This document shows, piece by piece, positions 38,312 to 47,183 of a stretch of DNA of 64,000 nucleotides (within the stretch, counting starts at the first letter, position 1; each line of letters starts with the position of its first letter). The stretch spans positions 1-64,000 of the forward strand of contig NZ_BMVK01000021.1 in NCBI RefSeq assembly GCF_014650675.1. Direction: 5' to 3'. The notes under the pieces were generated by a model. It did not search any database, was not told where the DNA came from, and saw only the letters and a list, made by a program, of their open reading frames with translations. Source of the stretch: Streptomyces anulatus (GTDB lineage: Bacteria > Actinomycetota > Actinomycetes > Streptomycetales > Streptomycetaceae). The translations under genes and the position numbers were made by a program.

Positions 38312-38955
38312 CGGGCGACCTCCATGCGACGCTCCAGCAGCCGGAAGAGGCCGCTGATGGTAAACGTGACGATCAGGTAGCCGATGGCCACCCAGATGAA
38401 GACGGGGACGATGTCGTAGCCCTTGTCGCTCATCAGCTTCTGCCAGCCGAACAGCTCGGCGACACTGAAGGCGCCGGCGATCGCGGAGTTCTTCGTCAGC
38501 GCGATGAAGATGCTGCTCAGCGGCGGGATCACGGTTCGGGTCGCCTGGGGGAGCACCACGATCTGCAGCGTCTGGGCGAACGTCATGCCGATGGAGCGTG
38601 CGGCCTCGGCCTGTCCCAGCGGCACGGTGTTGATACCGGAGCGGACCGCCTCGCACACGAACGAGGAGGTGTAGAAGCCGAGCGCCAGCGAGCCGAGCAC
38701 GAACGGGCTCATCCCCGGGAAGAGGATCTCGGGCACGACGAAGAAGAAGATCAGGAAGAGCAGCGTCAGCGGGGTGTTGCGCATCAGCGTCACCCAGGCG
38801 GTGCCGAAGTACCGCAGCGGCGGCACCGGCGAGACCCGGAATCCGGCGATGAGCACACCGAGGACCAGGGCGATAACCGAGCTGACGGCGGTGATCGACA
38901 CGGTTCCTATGAAGCCGTCGCGGAACTCTGGGAAATTGTCGAGCAGTACGTTCAT
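38308..38955 (-). CDS. gluC: Glutamate ABC transporter permease GluC
   Basis: A 215-residue permease with about five membrane helices. The EAA motif is AEAARSIGMTFAQTLQIVVLPQATR. The motif FxxRNTPLxxLFxxFF (LMRNTPLTLLFLIFFF) is typical of His/Glu/Gln/Arg-opine permeases. GGAG lies six bases before its ATG. It pairs with GluD in the membrane. It is separated from gluB by 196 bp holding a large stem-loop. Confidence 0.93.
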   Translation of the reverse strand: MNVLLDNFPEFRDGFIGTVSITAVSSVIALVLGVLIAGFRVSPVPPLRYFGTAWVTLMRNTPLTLLFLIFFFVVPEILFPGMSPFVLGSLALGFYTSSFVCEAVRSGINTVPLGQAEAARSIGMTFAQTLQIVVLPQATRTVIPPLSSIFIALTKNSAIAGAFSVAELFGWQKLMSDKGYDIVPVFIWVAIGYLIVTFTISGLFRLLERRMEVAR

Positions 38956-39000
38956 GAGGTCTCCGCGTCGGCGGTCAGCGGCATCAGGGCAGGGGAAGGG

Positions 39001-39058
39001 GCGCCCCGTACGCCCGCCGTGCCCGGGGGAGCCGGGACGGCGGTGGCGTACGGGACGC
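39001..39058 (-). other. Large stem-loop between gluB and gluC
   Basis: gcgccccgtacgcccgccgt (39001-39020) pairs with 39037-39058 across about 20 bp, with one G-U and a 2-base bulge; loop 16 bases. It lies inside the operon, so it could protect the gluB mRNA or partly terminate transcription and raise the binding protein above the permeases. Confidence 0.75.
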
Positions 39059-39151
39059 CTGGGTCACTCGCGGGGCGTCGTGACGGGATGACGGGGTGCC
39101 GGCTCTCGGACGGCGGGCCGGAGCCCGCGGTCGGCCCGGGAGCCGACGGCG

Positions 39152-40075
39152 TCAGTAGCGCTCGATGGCCGGCGGCTCGACGTAGTCCGAACCGGACAGA
39201 CCCAGCGTGGCCTCGTAGATCTTCTTGTACGTGCCGTCCTTGACGCGCTCCTCCAGCGACTTGCTGATGGCCTCGCGGAGCACCTTGTCGTCCTTGTTCA
39301 GGCCGACGCCGTAGGGCTCGTCGGTGAACGGGTCGCCGACGACCTTGAGCTTGCCGGAGTTGGCGGCCGCGTAGCCCTTGAGGATCGAGTCGTCCGTGGT
39401 GACGGCGTCGACCTGCTTGGTCAGCAGCTGCTGCACGCAGTCGGAGTACTTGGCCAGCTCGACGACGCTCGCGCCGTACTCGGGCTTCTTGATCTCCTGG
39501 AGCGGCGTGGAGCCGACGATCGAGCAGACCTTCTTGCCCTTCACCGTGTCCTTGCTGGTGATCGACTTCTCGTCCGAGCGCACCAGGAGGTCCGCGCCGG
39601 CCTTGTAGTACGGCCCGGCGAATCCGACCTGCTTCTTGCGCTCGTCGTTGATCGTGTACGTGCCGACGTAGTAGTCGACCTGGCCCTTGGAGATGGCCGT
39701 CTCACGGACGCCGGAGTCGACGGTCTTCCACTCGATCTGCTTGTCGGAGAAGCCGAGGTCGGCCGCGACCATCTTGGCGATCTCGATGTCGAAGCCCGAG
39801 CGCTCCTTGGTCGACTGGTCCTCGAAGCCGAGGTACGGCTGGTCGGCCTTGGCGCCGATGACGAGCTTGCCGCGCTCCTTGGCCTTCTTGAAGACCGGGG
39901 AGTCCAGGGCGACGTCCTTGGCCGCGGTGTACGTGGGCAGCGCGGGAGCCTCGGAGGAACCGGGCTTCGTGCCGCCCGGTTTGTCACCGGCGGAGCCCTC
40001 CTTGCCGCCACAGGCGGTCGCGGTCAGGGCGAGGACGGCGATGGCCGCGACAGCGGCGGACTGACGGAGCTTCAT
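39152..40075 (-). CDS. gluB: Glutamate ABC transporter substrate-binding lipoprotein GluB
   Basis: A 307-residue secreted lipoprotein. The signal peptide MKLRQSAAVAAIAVLALTAT ends in lipobox LTATAC. The periplasmic-binding fold follows (LVIGAKADQPYLGFEDQ, GFDIEIAKMVAADLG, ETAISKGQVDYYVGTYTI). It has two further Cys (KVCSIVG, SDCVQQ) that may form a disulfide. AAGGATT precedes the ATG. It captures glutamate and delivers it to GluCD. Confidence 0.93.
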   Translation of the reverse strand: MKLRQSAAVAAIAVLALTATACGGKEGSAGDKPGGTKPGSSEAPALPTYTAAKDVALDSPVFKKAKERGKLVIGAKADQPYLGFEDQSTKERSGFDIEIAKMVAADLGFSDKQIEWKTVDSGVRETAISKGQVDYYVGTYTINDERKKQVGFAGPYYKAGADLLVRSDEKSITSKDTVKGKKVCSIVGSTPLQEIKKPEYGASVVELAKYSDCVQQLLTKQVDAVTTDDSILKGYAAANSGKLKVVGDPFTDEPYGVGLNKDDKVLREAISKSLEERVKDGTYKKIYEATLGLSGSDYVEPPAIERY

Positions 40076-40107
40076 GTGAACAATCCTTAGGTCGTAGGTC
40101 GTTGTCG

Positions 40108-40893
40108 TCAGTGGTGAAGGATCTTCGACAGGAAGTCCTTGGCCCGGTCGCTGCGCGGGTTGCTGAAGAACTGGTCGGGGGTCGCCTCTTCGACGATCTT
40201 CCCGTCGGCCATGAACACGACGCGGTTGGCGGCGGAACGGGCGAAGCCCATCTCGTGGGTGACGACGATCATCGTCATCCCGTCCCGGGCCAGCTGCTGC
40301 ATGACCTCCAGGACCTCGTTGATCATCTCCGGGTCGAGCGCCGACGTGGGCTCGTCGAAGAGCATGACCTTCGGGTCCATCGCCAACGCCCGTGCGATCG
40401 CGACGCGTTGCTGCTGGCCACCGGAGAGCTGAGCCGGGTACTTGTCGGCCTGTACGCCGACGCCCACCCGGTCGAGCAGGGTCCGGGCCTTCTCCTCCGC
40501 CGCCTTCTTGTCGGCCTTGCGGACCTTGACCTGGCCCAGCATGACGTTCTCCAGCACCGTCTTGTGTGCGAAGAGATTGAACGACTGGAAGACCATGCCC
40601 ACGTCGGCACGCAGCCTGGCCAGCTCCTTGCCCTCCTGGGGCAGGGGCTTGCCGTCGATCGAGATCGCTCCCGAATCGACCGTCTCCAAGCGGTTGATCG
40701 TGCGGCACAGCGTGGACTTGCCGGACCCGGAAGGCCCGATGACGACCACGACCTCGCCACGGGCGATGGTCAGGTCGATGTCCTGGAGCACATGCAGCGC
40801 GCCGAAGTGCTTGTTGACGTTGCTCAGTACGACCAGGTCGTTCGCCGCAGGCGCGGCATCCTCTGCGGCCTTGGTCACTGAAACTCCGCTCAT
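40108..40893 (-). CDS. gluA: Glutamate ABC transporter ATP-binding protein GluA
   Basis: A 261-residue ATPase. Walker A is GPSGSGKSTLCR, the Q loop FQSFNLF, signature LSGGQQQRVAIARAL, Walker B VMLFDEPTSALDPE and the switch His in VTHEMGF. First gene of gluABCD. ATG 40893 was chosen as the first Met before the ABC domain; in-frame codons upstream run through the regulatory inverted repeat. Confidence 0.94.
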   Translation of the reverse strand: MSGVSVTKAAEDAAPAANDLVVLSNVNKHFGALHVLQDIDLTIARGEVVVVIGPSGSGKSTLCRTINRLETVDSGAISIDGKPLPQEGKELARLRADVGMVFQSFNLFAHKTVLENVMLGQVKVRKADKKAAEEKARTLLDRVGVGVQADKYPAQLSGGQQQRVAIARALAMDPKVMLFDEPTSALDPEMINEVLEVMQQLARDGMTMIVVTHEMGFARSAANRVVFMADGKIVEEATPDQFFSNPRSDRAKDFLSKILHH

Positions 40894-40931
40894 CGGCTTC
40901 TTGCTCCGTCCTCCTCGGTTGAACAAGGACA

Positions 40932-40961
40932 GTAATGACGCAGTGCTACCAGCGTCATTAC
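40932..40961. promoter_or_regulatory. Perfect inverted repeat upstream of gluA, candidate GluR operator
   Basis: gtaatgacgc (40932-40941) and gcgtcattac (40952-40961) are exact inverted copies around a 10-base spacer, centred 54 bp before the gluA start. AT-rich arms stand out in this GC-rich DNA. The position suggests an operator for the divergently encoded GluR or another nitrogen regulator. The remaining intergenic DNA to 41356 holds no gene; near 41165-41190 three short copies of ggctctcggg/ggatctcgcg-like sequence occur. Confidence 0.65.
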
Positions 40962-41356
40962 ATCTGAGCGGAAATTGAGCATAACGATCCGGCGGCAACC
41001 GGACACTCCGCGTGAACGGGACGCCCCGCACGCCCCGAGGGCGTACCGGGTGCATAACGGAAACCCTGCTGTAACCGGCAGGCTCTTGACTGGTGTGCCC
41101 TTCATCGGCGTGGATGCCTTGAGCGAGGAAGACGTGAAACACCGCAGAACGGGAAGTCTCATCGGGGCTCTCGGGGGCTCTCGGGGGATCTCGCGGATGA
41201 AGCGCGGGTTAATCTCGGGCTCTGCCCGGTGACGCCGTGCGACGGTGATCACGAACGGGACGACGAAGCGAACGAGCCCGAGGAGCCGCACGGCGCCCCG
41301 GGGAAGCACGGAGACCCGAGAGCCGCACGGCCCCGGGAGACACGGAGAGGAGGGCC

Positions 41357-42049
41357 ATGAGACTGCTGCTCGTCGAGGACGACGACCATGTCGCGGCGGC
41401 CCTGTCCGCCGTGCTCGCCCGGCACGGATTCCAGGTCGTGCACGCCCGCAACGGCGAGGAGGCCCTGCGCGCGCTGCTGCCCGCCGAGAAGGAGCCCTTC
41501 GGGGTGATCCTCCTCGACCTGGGCCTGCCCGACCAGGACGGCTACGAGGTGTGCGGGAAGATCCGCAAGCGCACCGCGACCCCCGTGATCATGGTCACCG
41601 CCCGCGCGGACGTACGCTCGCGCATCCACGGACTCAACCTCGGCGCCGACGACTACGTCACCAAGCCGTACGACACCGGCGAGCTGCTCGCCCGTATCCA
41701 CGCGGTCGCCCGGCGCACCTCCAGCGGCGAGGACACCGCGCCGACCCCCGTCGCCGCCCTGCGCCTCGGGCCGGTCTCCATCGAGCTGCCGACCCGCCGG
41801 GTCAGCGTCGACGGCGCCGAAGTCCAGCTCACCCGCAAGGAGTTCGACCTGCTGGCCCTCCTCGCCCAGCGCCCCGGCGTCGTCTTCCGCCGCGAACAGA
41901 TCATCAGCGAGGTCTGGCGTACCAGCTGGGAGGGCACCGGACGCACCCTGGAGGTCCACGTCGCCTCCCTGCGCTCCAAGCTGCGGCTGCCCGCCCTGAT
42001 CGAGACCGTGCGGGGCGTCGGCTACCGGCTCGTCGCGCCGTCCGCGTAA
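41357..42049 (+). CDS. gluR: OmpR-family response regulator GluR
   Basis: A 230-residue regulator. The receiver has the acidic triad VEDDD, Asp54 in LLDLGLPDQDG and Lys in VTKPYD. The winged-helix DNA-binding domain covers residues about 135-228 (LTRKEFDLLALLAQRPGVVFRREQIISEVW, TLEVHVASLRSKL, ETVRGVGYRL). In S. coelicolor GluR-GluK senses glutamate and controls its uptake through gluABCD (established, recalled). Ribosome-binding site is GGAGAGGAGGG. gluK follows 19 bp later. Confidence 0.92.
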   Translation: MRLLLVEDDDHVAAALSAVLARHGFQVVHARNGEEALRALLPAEKEPFGVILLDLGLPDQDGYEVCGKIRKRTATPVIMVTARADVRSRIHGLNLGADDYVTKPYDTGELLARIHAVARRTSSGEDTAPTPVAALRLGPVSIELPTRRVSVDGAEVQLTRKEFDLLALLAQRPGVVFRREQIISEVWRTSWEGTGRTLEVHVASLRSKLRLPALIETVRGVGYRLVAPSA

Positions 42050-42068
42050 CCGGCGGGTACGTCTCCCG

Positions 42069-43463
42069 GTGCGCTCCCGTCTGCTCCCGCTGCTCATCGT
42101 CCTGATGGCCGCCGTCCTGCTCACCCTCGGCTTCCCCCTCGCGATCAGCGTGGCCGCCGCCGAGCAGCAGCGCCTGGTGATCGACCGGATCGACGACACC
42201 GCACGGTTCGCCGCCCTGGCGCAGTCCATCACCGACACCTCCCCGGACAGCGAGGAACGCCGCCGCACCCTCCAGACCGACCTGGAGCTCTACGCCTCGG
42301 TGTACGACATCCGCGCCGGCGTCTTCTTCCGGGACGACCGGGCCCTGGCCAAGGCTCCCGGCTTCTGGAACCTGCCCGCCGAGGGGGAGGGGCGCACGGC
42401 CTTCAACGAGGCGCTGCTGGGCCGCCGCTCGCACGACCCCCCGCAGGTCTGGCCCTGGCGCGACGGCCGCGTCGTCGTCGCCTCGCCCGTCGTGCGCGAC
42501 GGCGATGTGGTCGCCGTGGTCGTCCTCGACTCGCCCACCGGCGAGATGCGGTCCCGGATCCTGCGGACGTGGCTGTTCATCGGCCTCGGCGAGGCGCTGG
42601 CGCTGCTGGTGGCGGTCGGCGCGGCGGTACGGCTCACCGGCTGGGTCCTGCTGCCCGTACGGACCCTGGACGCGGCCACCCACGACATCGCCGGCGGCCG
42701 TATGCGCTCCCGGGTCGCCGCCTCCGCCGGGCCGCCGGAACTCAGACGCCTGGCGCGTTCCTTCAACGAGATGGCGGACAACGTCGAGGACGTGCTGGAA
42801 CAGCAGCGCGCCTTCGTCGCCGACGCCTCGCACCAACTGCGCAACCCGCTCGCCGCCCTGCTGCTGCGCATCGAGCTCCTCGCCCTGGAGCTGCCCGAGG
42901 ACAGCGAGGAGATCGCGGCCGTGCGCACCGAGGGCAAGCGGCTGGCCCGGGTCCTCGACGACCTCCTGGACCTCGCGCTGGCCGAGCACGCCGAGGCGGA
43001 TCTCCAGCTGATCGACATCGTCCCGCTCGCCGCCGAGCGGGTCGCCTCCTGGCGCCCGATGGCGGAGCGGGAAGGTGTGAACCTCACCCTGGACGGGGCC
43101 CCGGCGGCCACCGCCTGGGCCGACCCCGTCGCGCTCTCCAGCGCCCTGGACGCGGTGATCGACAACGCCCTGAAGTTCACCCCCGCCGGAGAGGACGTCA
43201 CCGTCACCGTCGCCGCCGGAGCCCTCGTGACGACCGTCGTGGTCGCCGACCGGGGTCCCGGTCTCACCGAAGCGGAGCTGGAGCGCGTCGGGGACCGCTT
43301 CTGGCGCAGCACCCGCCACCAGAACGTCAGCGGATCGGGCCTCGGCCTCTCCATCTCCCGGGTGCTGCTCGCGGCGGGCGGCGGTTCGATCGCGTACGAG
43401 CACCACGCACCGCACGGCCTCCGGGTGACCGTCTCGGTCCCCCGCGACCTGCCGGGGAGCTGA
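42069..43463 (+). CDS. gluK: Sensor histidine kinase GluK
   Basis: A 464-residue membrane kinase. TM1 is residues 5-29, an extracytoplasmic sensor region spans about 30-165, TM2 is about 168-190, then HAMP (191-243), HisKA with His255 (ASHQLRNPLAALLLR), and HATPase with DNALKF, DRGPGL and GSGLGLSIS. The outside domain would meet glutamate. GTG start, 19 bp after gluR. It ends convergent with the TAXI gene. Confidence 0.92.
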   Translation: MRSRLLPLLIVLMAAVLLTLGFPLAISVAAAEQQRLVIDRIDDTARFAALAQSITDTSPDSEERRRTLQTDLELYASVYDIRAGVFFRDDRALAKAPGFWNLPAEGEGRTAFNEALLGRRSHDPPQVWPWRDGRVVVASPVVRDGDVVAVVVLDSPTGEMRSRILRTWLFIGLGEALALLVAVGAAVRLTGWVLLPVRTLDAATHDIAGGRMRSRVAASAGPPELRRLARSFNEMADNVEDVLEQQRAFVADASHQLRNPLAALLLRIELLALELPEDSEEIAAVRTEGKRLARVLDDLLDLALAEHAEADLQLIDIVPLAAERVASWRPMAEREGVNLTLDGAPAATAWADPVALSSALDAVIDNALKFTPAGEDVTVTVAAGALVTTVVVADRGPGLTEAELERVGDRFWRSTRHQNVSGSGLGLSISRVLLAAGGGSIAYEHHAPHGLRVTVSVPRDLPGS

Positions 43464-43511
43464 AGCGGAGCCGGCGGGGGCGGGCCGTCGGGCCTCAGGA
43501 GCGGCGGGGTC

Positions 43512-44513
43512 TCACGGCTTCACCGAGCGGTAGTAGTCCTTGGCCCCGTCGTGCACGTCCAGCGGGTCCGTGTAGATCGCCGTTCGCAGATCCACCAACT
43601 GCGCCGCGTGAACCTCGCGGCCGATCCGGTCCCGGCTGTTGATCACCGTCCGGGTGAAGGCCTCGGTCATGGCCGCGTCCGTACGGTCGGTGGTGACGAG
43701 CAGGTTGGCGACGGCGACCGTGGGCACAGCCTGACCCTGCTGGGCCTGCGGATAGGCGTCGGCGGGCATCATGGCCGACCGGTAGAAGCGGGTGGGACCG
43801 GTCGCCGCCTGCAACTTCGCGACCAGCTCGGCCTCCAGCGGCACCAGCCGGATGTCGAAGCGCTGCGACAGCTCCTGCACGGCGGCGGTCGGCAGTCCGC
43901 CCGACCAGAAGAACGCGTCGAGCCGGCCCTGGGTCAGCCGTACGGGCATGGTGTCGATACCCACCGGCACCGGTGTGACGTCGGCGGCCGGATCGAGCCC
44001 CGCCGCCGCCAGCAGCCGGTCCGCGACCAGCCGCACCCCCGAGCCCTCCTGCCCGACGCCCACCCGCTTGCCGCGCAGGTCGGCGACCGTGCGGACGTCG
44101 GAGTCGCGGGGGACGACCAGCTGGACGTAGTCGTCGTAGAGCCGGACGCAGCCGCGCAGCCGCTGGGCTCCCGGCCTGCCGTCGCGCAGATAGGTGGCCA
44201 CGGCGTCGGCGGTGGCGATCGTGAAGTCCGCCTCGCCGGTCGCCACCCGGGCGAGGTTCTGCTGCGACCCCTCACTGGTCCGCAGCCGTATGGACACCTC
44301 GGGTATGTCCTTGGCGAGCGCGACCTCCAGCCGCTCCCCGTACCGCTGGTAGACGCCGCTGGGCACACCGGTGGAGAAGGTGAGCGACCCGCTCGGGTCA
44401 CCCTCGTCCCCCTCGGGCTGCAGCCACCAGGCGAGCAGCCCGAGCACGACCGCGAGGACGGCGCCCGTCTGCAGGGTGCGTCGGCGGCCGAATCGGGACA
44501 GAGCGTGGAACAT
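43512..44513 (-). CDS. TAXI family TRAP-type solute-binding protein
   Basis: A 333-residue protein. A single N-terminal hydrophobic segment (LQTGAVLAVVLGLLAWWL) anchors or exports it; no lipobox Cys is present. The TAXI fold shows as TFSTGVPSGVYQRYGERLEVAL, TSEGSQQNLARVATGEADFTIATADA and DLRGKRVGVGQEGSGVRLVADRLL. TRAP permease genes are absent from the window, so it may act as a sensor partner rather than for uptake. It sits convergent to gluRK, which suggests an amino-acid signal, without proof. Confidence 0.88.
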   Translation of the reverse strand: MFHALSRFGRRRTLQTGAVLAVVLGLLAWWLQPEGDEGDPSGSLTFSTGVPSGVYQRYGERLEVALAKDIPEVSIRLRTSEGSQQNLARVATGEADFTIATADAVATYLRDGRPGAQRLRGCVRLYDDYVQLVVPRDSDVRTVADLRGKRVGVGQEGSGVRLVADRLLAAAGLDPAADVTPVPVGIDTMPVRLTQGRLDAFFWSGGLPTAAVQELSQRFDIRLVPLEAELVAKLQAATGPTRFYRSAMMPADAYPQAQQGQAVPTVAVANLLVTTDRTDAAMTEAFTRTVINSRDRIGREVHAAQLVDLRTAIYTDPLDVHDGAKDYYRSVKP

Positions 44514-44657
44514 GCGCGCGATCCTGCCAGCTCACCCGCCCCCCTGACCAGGCTTCCCCGTGAGGCCCGCCCCACAGTGGGCCGGGACGGCGGCGGACGG
44601 GCGGGGCGGGGGAAGGGGACGGGAGGGAGCCGCCCGGCAACCGCCTACCCTTGTCCC

Positions 44658-46178
44658 ATGAGCAGCGGCAACCGGAGCGAAGCAGTGGACGTCCAGAAGA
44701 GCTACGAGGTGCGCACCTACGGGTGCCAGATGAACGTCCACGACTCCGAACGGCTGTCGGGTCTCCTGGAGGGCGCCGGTTACGTCCGGGCTCCCGAAGG
44801 CTCCGACGGCGACGCCGACGTCGTCGTCTTCAACACCTGCGCGGTGCGGGAGAACGCCGACAACAAGCTGTACGGGAACCTCGGCCGCCTCGCGCCCATG
44901 AAGACCAAGCGCCCCGGGATGCAGATCGCCGTCGGCGGCTGTCTCGCGCAGAAGGACCGCGACACCATCGTCAAGCGGGCCCCCTGGGTCGACGTCGTCT
45001 TCGGCACCCACAACATCGGCAAGCTGCCGGTCCTCCTGGAGCGCGCCCGCATCCAGGAGGAGGCGCAGATCGAGATCGCCGAGTCCCTGGAGGCCTTCCC
45101 CTCCACGCTCCCCACCCGCCGCGAGTCCGCCTACGCCGCGTGGGTCTCCATCTCGGTCGGCTGCAACAACACCTGCACCTTCTGCATCGTCCCGGCGCTG
45201 CGCGGCAAGGAGAAGGACCGCCGCACCGGCGACATCCTGGCCGAGATCGAGGCCCTGGTCGCCGAGGGCGTCTCCGAGATCACCCTCCTCGGCCAGAACG
45301 TGAACGCGTACGGCTCCGACATCGGCGACCGCGAGGCCTTCTCCAAGCTGCTGCACGCCTGCGGGGCCATAGAGGGCCTGGAGCGCGTCCGCTTCACCTC
45401 GCCGCACCCCCGGGACTTCACCGACGACGTCATCGCCGCCATGGCCGAGACGCCCAACGTGATGCCGCAGCTGCACATGCCGATGCAGTCCGGATCGGAC
45501 AGCATCCTGAAGGCGATGCGCCGCTCCTACCGCCAGGATCGCTTCCTGGGAATCATCGAGAAGGTGCGCGCCGCGATGCCGGACGCCGCCATCTCCACCG
45601 ACATCATCGTGGGCTTCCCCGGCGAGACCGAGGAGGACTTCGAGCAGACCATGCACGCCGTCCGCGAGGCCCGTTTCGCCAACGCGTTCACCTTCCAGTA
45701 CTCCAAGCGCCCCGGGACCCCCGCCGCCGACATGGACGGCCAGATCCCCAAGGAGGTCGTCCAGGAGCGGTACATGCGTCTGTCCGCCCTCCAGGAGCAG
45801 ATCTCCTGGGACGAGAACAAGAAGCAGGTCGGCCGCACCCTGGACGTCATGGTCGCGGAGGGCGAGGGCCGCAAGGACGGTGCCACCCGGCGCCTCTCCG
45901 GCCGTGCCCCCGACAACCGGCTGGTCCACTTCACACAGCCCGAGAAGGCCGTGCGCCCCGGCGACGTCGTGACCGTCGAGATCACCTACGCCGCCCCGCA
46001 CCACCTGCTCGCCGAGGGGACGCCGCTCGCCGTACGGTCCACCCGCGCGGGTGACGCCTGGGAGAGGCGCACCACCGAGGCGGCCGCCAAGCCCGCCGGG
46101 GTGATGCTCGGCCTCCCCGGCATCGGCGCCCCGGACCCGCTCCCGGCCGCCACGGCCCCGGCCTGCGGCATCGGCTGA
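44658..46178 (+). CDS. miaB: tRNA-2-methylthio-N6-dimethylallyladenosine synthase MiaB
   Basis: A 506-residue radical-SAM methylthiotransferase modifying A37 of tRNAs already prenylated by MiaA. MTTase Cys lie in YGCQMNVHDSERL, NTCAVRENADNKLYG and GGCLAQKDRDT. The radical-SAM motif is GCNNTCTFCIVP. A TRAM domain lies at about 405-470. The last about 40 residues are a Streptomyces tail. Start ATG 44658 gives a family-like N-terminus. miaA follows at 47699, two genes on. Confidence 0.95.
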   Translation: MSSGNRSEAVDVQKSYEVRTYGCQMNVHDSERLSGLLEGAGYVRAPEGSDGDADVVVFNTCAVRENADNKLYGNLGRLAPMKTKRPGMQIAVGGCLAQKDRDTIVKRAPWVDVVFGTHNIGKLPVLLERARIQEEAQIEIAESLEAFPSTLPTRRESAYAAWVSISVGCNNTCTFCIVPALRGKEKDRRTGDILAEIEALVAEGVSEITLLGQNVNAYGSDIGDREAFSKLLHACGAIEGLERVRFTSPHPRDFTDDVIAAMAETPNVMPQLHMPMQSGSDSILKAMRRSYRQDRFLGIIEKVRAAMPDAAISTDIIVGFPGETEEDFEQTMHAVREARFANAFTFQYSKRPGTPAADMDGQIPKEVVQERYMRLSALQEQISWDENKKQVGRTLDVMVAEGEGRKDGATRRLSGRAPDNRLVHFTQPEKAVRPGDVVTVEITYAAPHHLLAEGTPLAVRSTRAGDAWERRTTEAAAKPAGVMLGLPGIGAPDPLPAATAPACGIG

Positions 46179-46399
46179 CGTCTCGGGGCCGGGCAGCGGC
46201 CTCGGCCGGACGGTGCCGACGGCCGGGGCAGGCCGACGGCCCGGAGTGCTCAGCCGCCGGCTTCCGTTCCATGGCCCCGCGCGGCCGACAGCCCCGGCTT
46301 CCGGCCCGCGGGTCCCGCGCGGTCGGCCGGCCTCGTCCCAGGGTCCCGTGCGGCCGACCGGCCCGCCCGCTCCGACCTTCGGCAAGTACGCTGACCGGC
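46179..46399. other. GC-rich spacer between miaB and the LigB-like gene
   Basis: About 220 bp made of short degenerate repeats of cggccgac/gccccgg type. No gene, promoter or clean terminator could be recognised. Confidence 0.4.
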
Positions 46400-47119
46400 A
46401 TGCTTGTCGCCGCCGCCGTGTGCCCCTGCCCGCCGCTCCTGGTGCCCGAGGTCGCCGCCGGGGCCGCCCCCGAGCTCGACGCCGCGCGGGACGCGTGCCT
46501 CGACGCCGTGGGAGTGCTCGCCGCCTCGCGCCCGGATCTGCTCGTCGTCGTGGGGCCGGGCGACGACCGGTCCGCCGGACCCCACCCGGCGGGGGCGCGC
46601 GGCTCCTTCCGGGGCGTCGGCGTGGACCTCGACGTGACGCTCGGCGACGTACCGCAGGACGCCGCCGCCCCGGACCGGCCGCTGCCGCAGTCCCTCACGG
46701 TGGGCGCCTGGCTGCTGGGCCGGGCCCGATGGACGGGCGCTCCCGTCGAAGGGCTCGCCGTGGCGGAGAGCGAGGCCACCCGGGAGTGCGCCGAGGCCGG
46801 ACGCTCCCTCGCCCGACGTGCCGAGCGGGTCGCACTCCTGGTGATGGGCGACGGCAGCGCCTGCCGCACCCTCAAGGCCCCCGGCTACCTCGACGAGCGG
46901 GCCGCCGCCTTCGACGCCCGCGCCACCGAAGCGCTCGGCTCCGCGGACCTCGACGCCCTCGCGGCGCTCGACGCGGCGCTCGCCCGTGAACTCAAGGCGG
47001 CCGGACGGGCCCCCTGGCAGCTGCTCGGCGGCGCCGCGCGGGACGCCGGGCTGGCCGGCCGGCTGCTGTACGAGGACGCCCCGTACGGCGTGGGCTACAC
47101 CGTGGCCGCCTGGTCCTGA
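46400..47119 (+). CDS. Class III extradiol dioxygenase subunit B-like (LigB-like) protein
   Basis: A 239-residue soluble protein of the LigB-like superfamily. The N-terminus VAAAVCPCPPLLVPEVAAG and LLVVVGPGDD match the family's first strands, and MGDGSACRTLKAPGYLDERA the later conserved loop. The His metal ligands of true extradiol dioxygenases are not obvious (CPCPPLL stands where CPHPP is usual), so it may lack that activity. It lies between miaB and miaA, as in other actinobacteria, which hints at a tRNA or metabolic link (inference). Confidence 0.75.
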   Translation: MLVAAAVCPCPPLLVPEVAAGAAPELDAARDACLDAVGVLAASRPDLLVVVGPGDDRSAGPHPAGARGSFRGVGVDLDVTLGDVPQDAAAPDRPLPQSLTVGAWLLGRARWTGAPVEGLAVAESEATRECAEAGRSLARRAERVALLVMGDGSACRTLKAPGYLDERAAAFDARATEALGSADLDALAALDAALARELKAAGRAPWQLLGGAARDAGLAGRLLYEDAPYGVGYTVAAWS

Positions 47120-47120
47120 A

Positions 47121-47167
47121 CAGACCGGCGGCGGGTACGGAGCGCTCGGCCCCGTACCCGCCGCCGG
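47121..47167. terminator. Bidirectional terminator between LigB-like and antitoxin-like genes
   Basis: gaccggcggcgggtacgg (47121-47138) and ccgtacccgccgccggtc (47150-47167) form an 18-bp perfect stem with an 11-base loop, between convergent genes. Confidence 0.88.
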
Positions 47168-47183
47168 TCCCCTGCCGCCGTGC

